Assembly (NCBI GenBank): GCA_021793935.1
Contig: JAJYRV010000096.1
Coordinates: 1 to 7,299 of the forward strand
Direction: 5' to 3'
Length of the DNA: 7,299 bases
DNA from: Actinomycetes bacterium
GTDB taxonomy: Bacteria > Actinomycetota > Actinomycetes > Actinomycetales > Beutenbergiaceae
The first letter of the stretch is position 1; every line of letters begins with the position of its first letter. The translations under genes and the position numbers were made by a program. Below the pieces are notes generated by a model. The model was not told the origin of the DNA. It ran no database searches and was given only the letters and a program-made list of their open reading frames with translations. Below, one piece after another: positions 5,191-7,299 of this stretch.

Positions 5191-6104
5191 ATGAGCACTG
5201 ATGCACCCATTGCTGTGATTACTGGCGCGAACAAAGGGTTGGGGTACTTCACCGGGGAGGGACTGGCACGAAGGGGCTATCGGATCATCCTCGTCGGCCG
5301 CAGACACGACCGATTGGTTGCGGCGCAGGAGACGTTAAGAGCCCGAGTTCCCGGCGTGCGCACCGGAATCGCAGTCGCTGACTTCTCTGAACTGGCTACC
5401 GCCCGCAGCGGGGCAGATTCCTTGCACGAAGCGGGGGTGGAACGCATCGACGTGCTCGTGAACAACGCCGGCCTCATCCACGCACCCCGCACCCGTGAAG
5501 AAACCCCGGACGGGTGGAACTCGTCATGGCAACGAACCTCGTTTGCCAGGTGGCGTGGCTCGATGCGGTGTTCGATACGCTCGCGAGCGACGCCCGGCTC
5601 GTGTGGCTGGGGTCGCTGGCAAGTAGGATCTGGGACTCCGCTCCGAGGGACTTCCACAGCGAGCGCGCATACGGCCCGTGGCGCGCCTACACAAAGTCGA
5701 AGATCGCGGTGCAGGTGTTTGCGGTCGAGCTGGCGCGGCGGTTCGCGGCGGCGGGGTCGCGGCGTAGTTCGGTCATCGCCGATCCCGGCTATTCCCTCGG
5801 CGGCCTGACCGTGCGGATACCGGGAATCAATAACCCGACCTTTCGCAAGGGCCCGCGCGAACTCCTGCAGTGGCCGTTCGCTCAGGGGAAGCACACGGGG
5901 GCCGCGCCTGTGATTCATGCGGCCTCCGCCCCGGAGGTAGCCAGCGGCGACGGATGGGGGCCTCGGTGGTACACCAAAGGACGGCCTACACGGCGCGCAC
6001 TCACCCGCACGAGCACTGATCGGGCGAACGGGTTACGCCTGTGGGATCAGGTAATCGCGGACGCGCATGCCGAGCGGCTCTCCGAAGCGCTGCCCGCGAG
6101 CTAG
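5191..6104 (+). pseudogene. Short-chain dehydrogenase/reductase (retinol-dehydrogenase-like), split by a frameshift
   Basis: Two overlapping frames together make one SDR of about 304 residues. The first frame (from ATG 5191) gives the Rossmann start TGANKGLG (residues 11-18) and NNAG (91-94), then loses homology after EETPDGW (103-109). The second frame picks up exactly there with ELVMATNL and carries WLGSLASR (Ser 142 in restored numbering), the catalytic YTKSK (Y167, K171) and DPGYSLGG. One missing G in the GTGG at 5514-5517 explains it: restoring GTGGG gives DGWELVMATNL in a single frame. Uncorrected, the first frame runs in meaningless sequence to a stop ending at 5808. The long Ser-Tyr spacing (25 residues) is usual for retinol-dehydrogenase/WWOX-like SDRs, which use NAD(P)H on carbonyl or alcohol substrates; the substrate is unknown. 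GGGAGG directly abuts the ATG, so the start may be used leaderless. The shift is either a true mutation or a sequencing error; all motifs outside it look intact, so the event is recent. Confidence 0.85.
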
Positions 6105-6123
6105 TGCCGCTGCAGCCCGGCCG

Positions 6124-7299
6124 CTACTCCCAGGAATCACCAGAATCCCATTCCGGTTTGGGCAGCTGCGGGCGCGGCCCGCACTCCTGCCAGAGTTGGT
6201 GAATATCCCGCCCCCAAGGATCGTCTTCGGGTTCCGGAATGCCGTAGTACGCCATCTCCTCCGCCGTCGGGTGATAGCAGGCTTCAGGACACGCTTCCGT
6301 CTTGGGCTGAGCATTAGGAAGATTCGCCGGCGGATCTGGTTCACGCACGGCGACCGATTGAGCGTCAGCGCTCTGATCGAAGCCACCGTGACGTTCTTCC
6401 CGCACGGGGGAGGCTGCCTTCGAGGAAACGCTACGGATGATGTCACCCCAGCGGTCAGCGAAGATCCATTTCCCCTGGCGACGCATGATCGTCACGTGGT
6501 GGTCATGCACGTAGCCATGGTGGAACCAACACAGAAGGATCCCCTGATCAACGCTCGTGGTTCCGCCGTACTTCCACCACCAGACGGAATGGTGGATTTC
6601 ACCGTATCCGGGTGGTTCGTCGCAGTCTGGAAATTGGCAATGTCGGTCTCGAGCGATAATCGCCCGCGTCTGGTTCGCGGGAAAGATTCGCTTTTCTCTC
6701 CCTGCGTCCAAGATCGTCGACTCCGGCCCGAAAACCACTCGCATAAGTCTGGAGTCACAAGCTAATCGGGAAAGGACGGACGGCGGTATGGCGGTGCCGT
6801 CCTCAAGGGACGCGGGTTCTTTACCGACGAGTTTCGCAAAGTCGATCGCCGTGGAAATGATGTGCCCATCACCGGCCGTCCAGTTCTCGACCCACTCTGC
6901 CGGGTCAATTTCGTCGCCGGCATTGGCCCGGCTCTGGAACGCTACGCCCTCGCCATCCCGAGGACCGCCGGTGGCGAAGAGGGTCTGCTGGGCGCTGACG
7001 CCCGGGGTCACGCCCCCTTGCGGAGGGATCGCCGACCCGCTCGCCTCGCACAACGCGTGCAACGTGGGAAGCGGCACGGTGACCGTGAGGTGCGGCCGGA
7101 TTCGGGCGCCGGGTAGCAGCTTGCCGGAATCCAACCATCCGCGCGCGAGCTCCACCAGAGCCGCTGCTCGGCGCTGCGCCGGCGGCCGGTCATCATCCTG
7201 CTTCTTCCGCCCCATCGAGGCATCGAGGGCCTCCTCGAGCGCCTTGCCGGAGAGAGGGTTCAACCATCCGGAGAGGTGATAACCCCCTCCTGTGGGGGA
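6124..7299 (-). CDS. DUF222 / 13E12-type HNH endonuclease-domain protein, 5' end outside window
   Basis: The C-terminal 391 residues of a protein with a DUF222-like region followed by an HNH nuclease domain. The frame is open to the right edge and begins GGGYHLSGWLNPLSGK, a conserved internal stretch of this family, so the true start is beyond 7299; a TTG at 7263 is internal. HNH features (fragment numbering) are C221 and C226 in CQFPDC, H236-H237 in GEIHHSVWWW, Q252 in SVDQG, and C257, H260, H261 in LLCWFHH. The two Cys pairs suit a structural zinc, and the HH supplies metal and general base. The middle N of HNH is Gln here. The tail after about 290 is polar, Pro/Glu-rich and probably disordered. 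Family members are multicopy in actinobacterial genomes and have been treated as repeated or mobile-like ORFs; the cellular role is not established. The core is AT-richer (about 56% GC by hand over 6481-6780) than the other genes, which suggests transfer. The stop lies 20 bases from the SDR end. Confidence 0.88.
   Translation of the reverse strand, partial: SPTGGGYHLSGWLNPLSGKALEEALDASMGRKKQDDDRPPAQRRAAALVELARGWLDSGKLLPGARIRPHLTVTVPLPTLHALCEASGSAIPPQGGVTPGVSAQQTLFATGGPRDGEGVAFQSRANAGDEIDPAEWVENWTAGDGHIISTAIDFAKLVGKEPASLEDGTAIPPSVLSRLACDSRLMRVVFGPESTILDAGREKRIFPANQTRAIIARDRHCQFPDCDEPPGYGEIHHSVWWWKYGGTTSVDQGILLCWFHHGYVHDHHVTIMRRQGKWIFADRWGDIIRSVSSKAASPVREERHGGFDQSADAQSVAVREPDPPANLPNAQPKTEACPEACYHPTAEEMAYYGIPEPEDDPWGRDIHQLWQECGPRPQLPKPEWDSGDSWE

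Noticed and set aside
5201..5218. Tiny ORF (ATG at 5201, five codons plus stop) inside the SDR start region
   Set aside because: Poor spacing from the GGGAGG (11 bases) and no other support; such short frames occur often by chance.
5031..5252. Extension of the hemerythrin frame up to 5252
   Set aside because: It would cross the consensus TATAAT and the AGGAGG, and overlap the SDR start; homology begins at the ATG at 5030.
5514..5520. Programmed ribosomal frameshifting in the SDR
   Set aside because: No X_XXY_YYZ-type slippery site and no evident stimulatory hairpin; families of this type are not known to use recoding. A one-base deletion is simpler.
6105..6123. Terminator between the SDR and HNH stops
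   Set aside because: Only the loop-less palindrome GCTGCAGC is present, with no T run; not a convincing hairpin.
7261..7263. TTG at 7263 as the start of the HNH gene
   Set aside because: The frame continues open to the window edge and the residues before it (GGGYHLSGW) fit the conserved interior of the family, so the gene is simply cut off.
6557..7279. Plus-strand open frames of 232-240 codons (6067-6765 and 6557-7279) opposite the HNH gene
   Set aside because: No family features and no ribosome binding site; the opposite strand encodes a clear HNH domain over the same bases.
1..7299. CRISPR array, tRNA/rRNA genes, insertion-sequence ends, toxin-antitoxin or phage-defence operon
   Set aside because: No regularly spaced repeats, cloverleaf-like segments, transposase motifs or terminal inverted repeats were seen. 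The HNH protein stands alone without a modification or partner gene within the window.

Overview
The window is high-GC DNA (about 65-70% G+C over most genes, by eye) with strong GC bias at third codon positions. The gene set is actinobacterial: a MetP-type sodium symporter with its tiny MetS partner, a DUF222/13E12-type HNH protein, GTG starts, and start codons lying directly after TANNNT -10 boxes (leaderless mRNAs). Micrococcales or a neighbouring order is my best guess; genus cannot be fixed by reading alone. Every stretch of more than about 160 bases carries a gene.

Layout from left to right. Bases 1-460 (+) hold the 3' end of a neurotransmitter:sodium-symporter gene (metP-like), which overlaps by ATGA a 49-residue single-span subunit gene (metS-like). 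Bases 524-1612 (-) hold a class V PLP aminotransferase of the alanine-glyoxylate/serine-pyruvate type, convergent with metS. Its start faces, across a 111-base divergent promoter region, a 711-residue cytoplasmic prolyl oligopeptidase (1724-3859, +) with an intact Ser-Asp-His triad. That gene ends one base from the stop of a convergent, uncharacterised two-span membrane protein (3861-4451, -). Upstream of it on the same strand is a 168-residue hemerythrin-like di-iron protein (4524-5030, -), which has a consensus TATAAT and a strong Shine-Dalgarno. Divergent from it is a retinol-dehydrogenase-like short-chain dehydrogenase (5191-6104, +) split by an apparent one-base deletion near base 5516. 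The right end (6124-7299, -) is the C-terminal part of an HNH/DUF222 protein whose start lies beyond the window.

The genes do not form one pathway. MetP/MetS (uptake of methionine/alanine-type amino acids), the aminotransferase and the oligopeptidase all touch amino-acid or peptide metabolism, but they sit in separate transcription units and any functional link is speculative. Hemerythrin plus oxidoreductase could suggest a redox or oxygen/NO theme, again only by adjacency.

I looked for a new multi-gene system and did not find one. The points most worth checking are the recurrent leaderless promoter geometry, a dyad symmetry centred on the aminotransferase start codon, the SDR frameshift, the uncharacterised membrane protein, and the compositionally distinct HNH gene.
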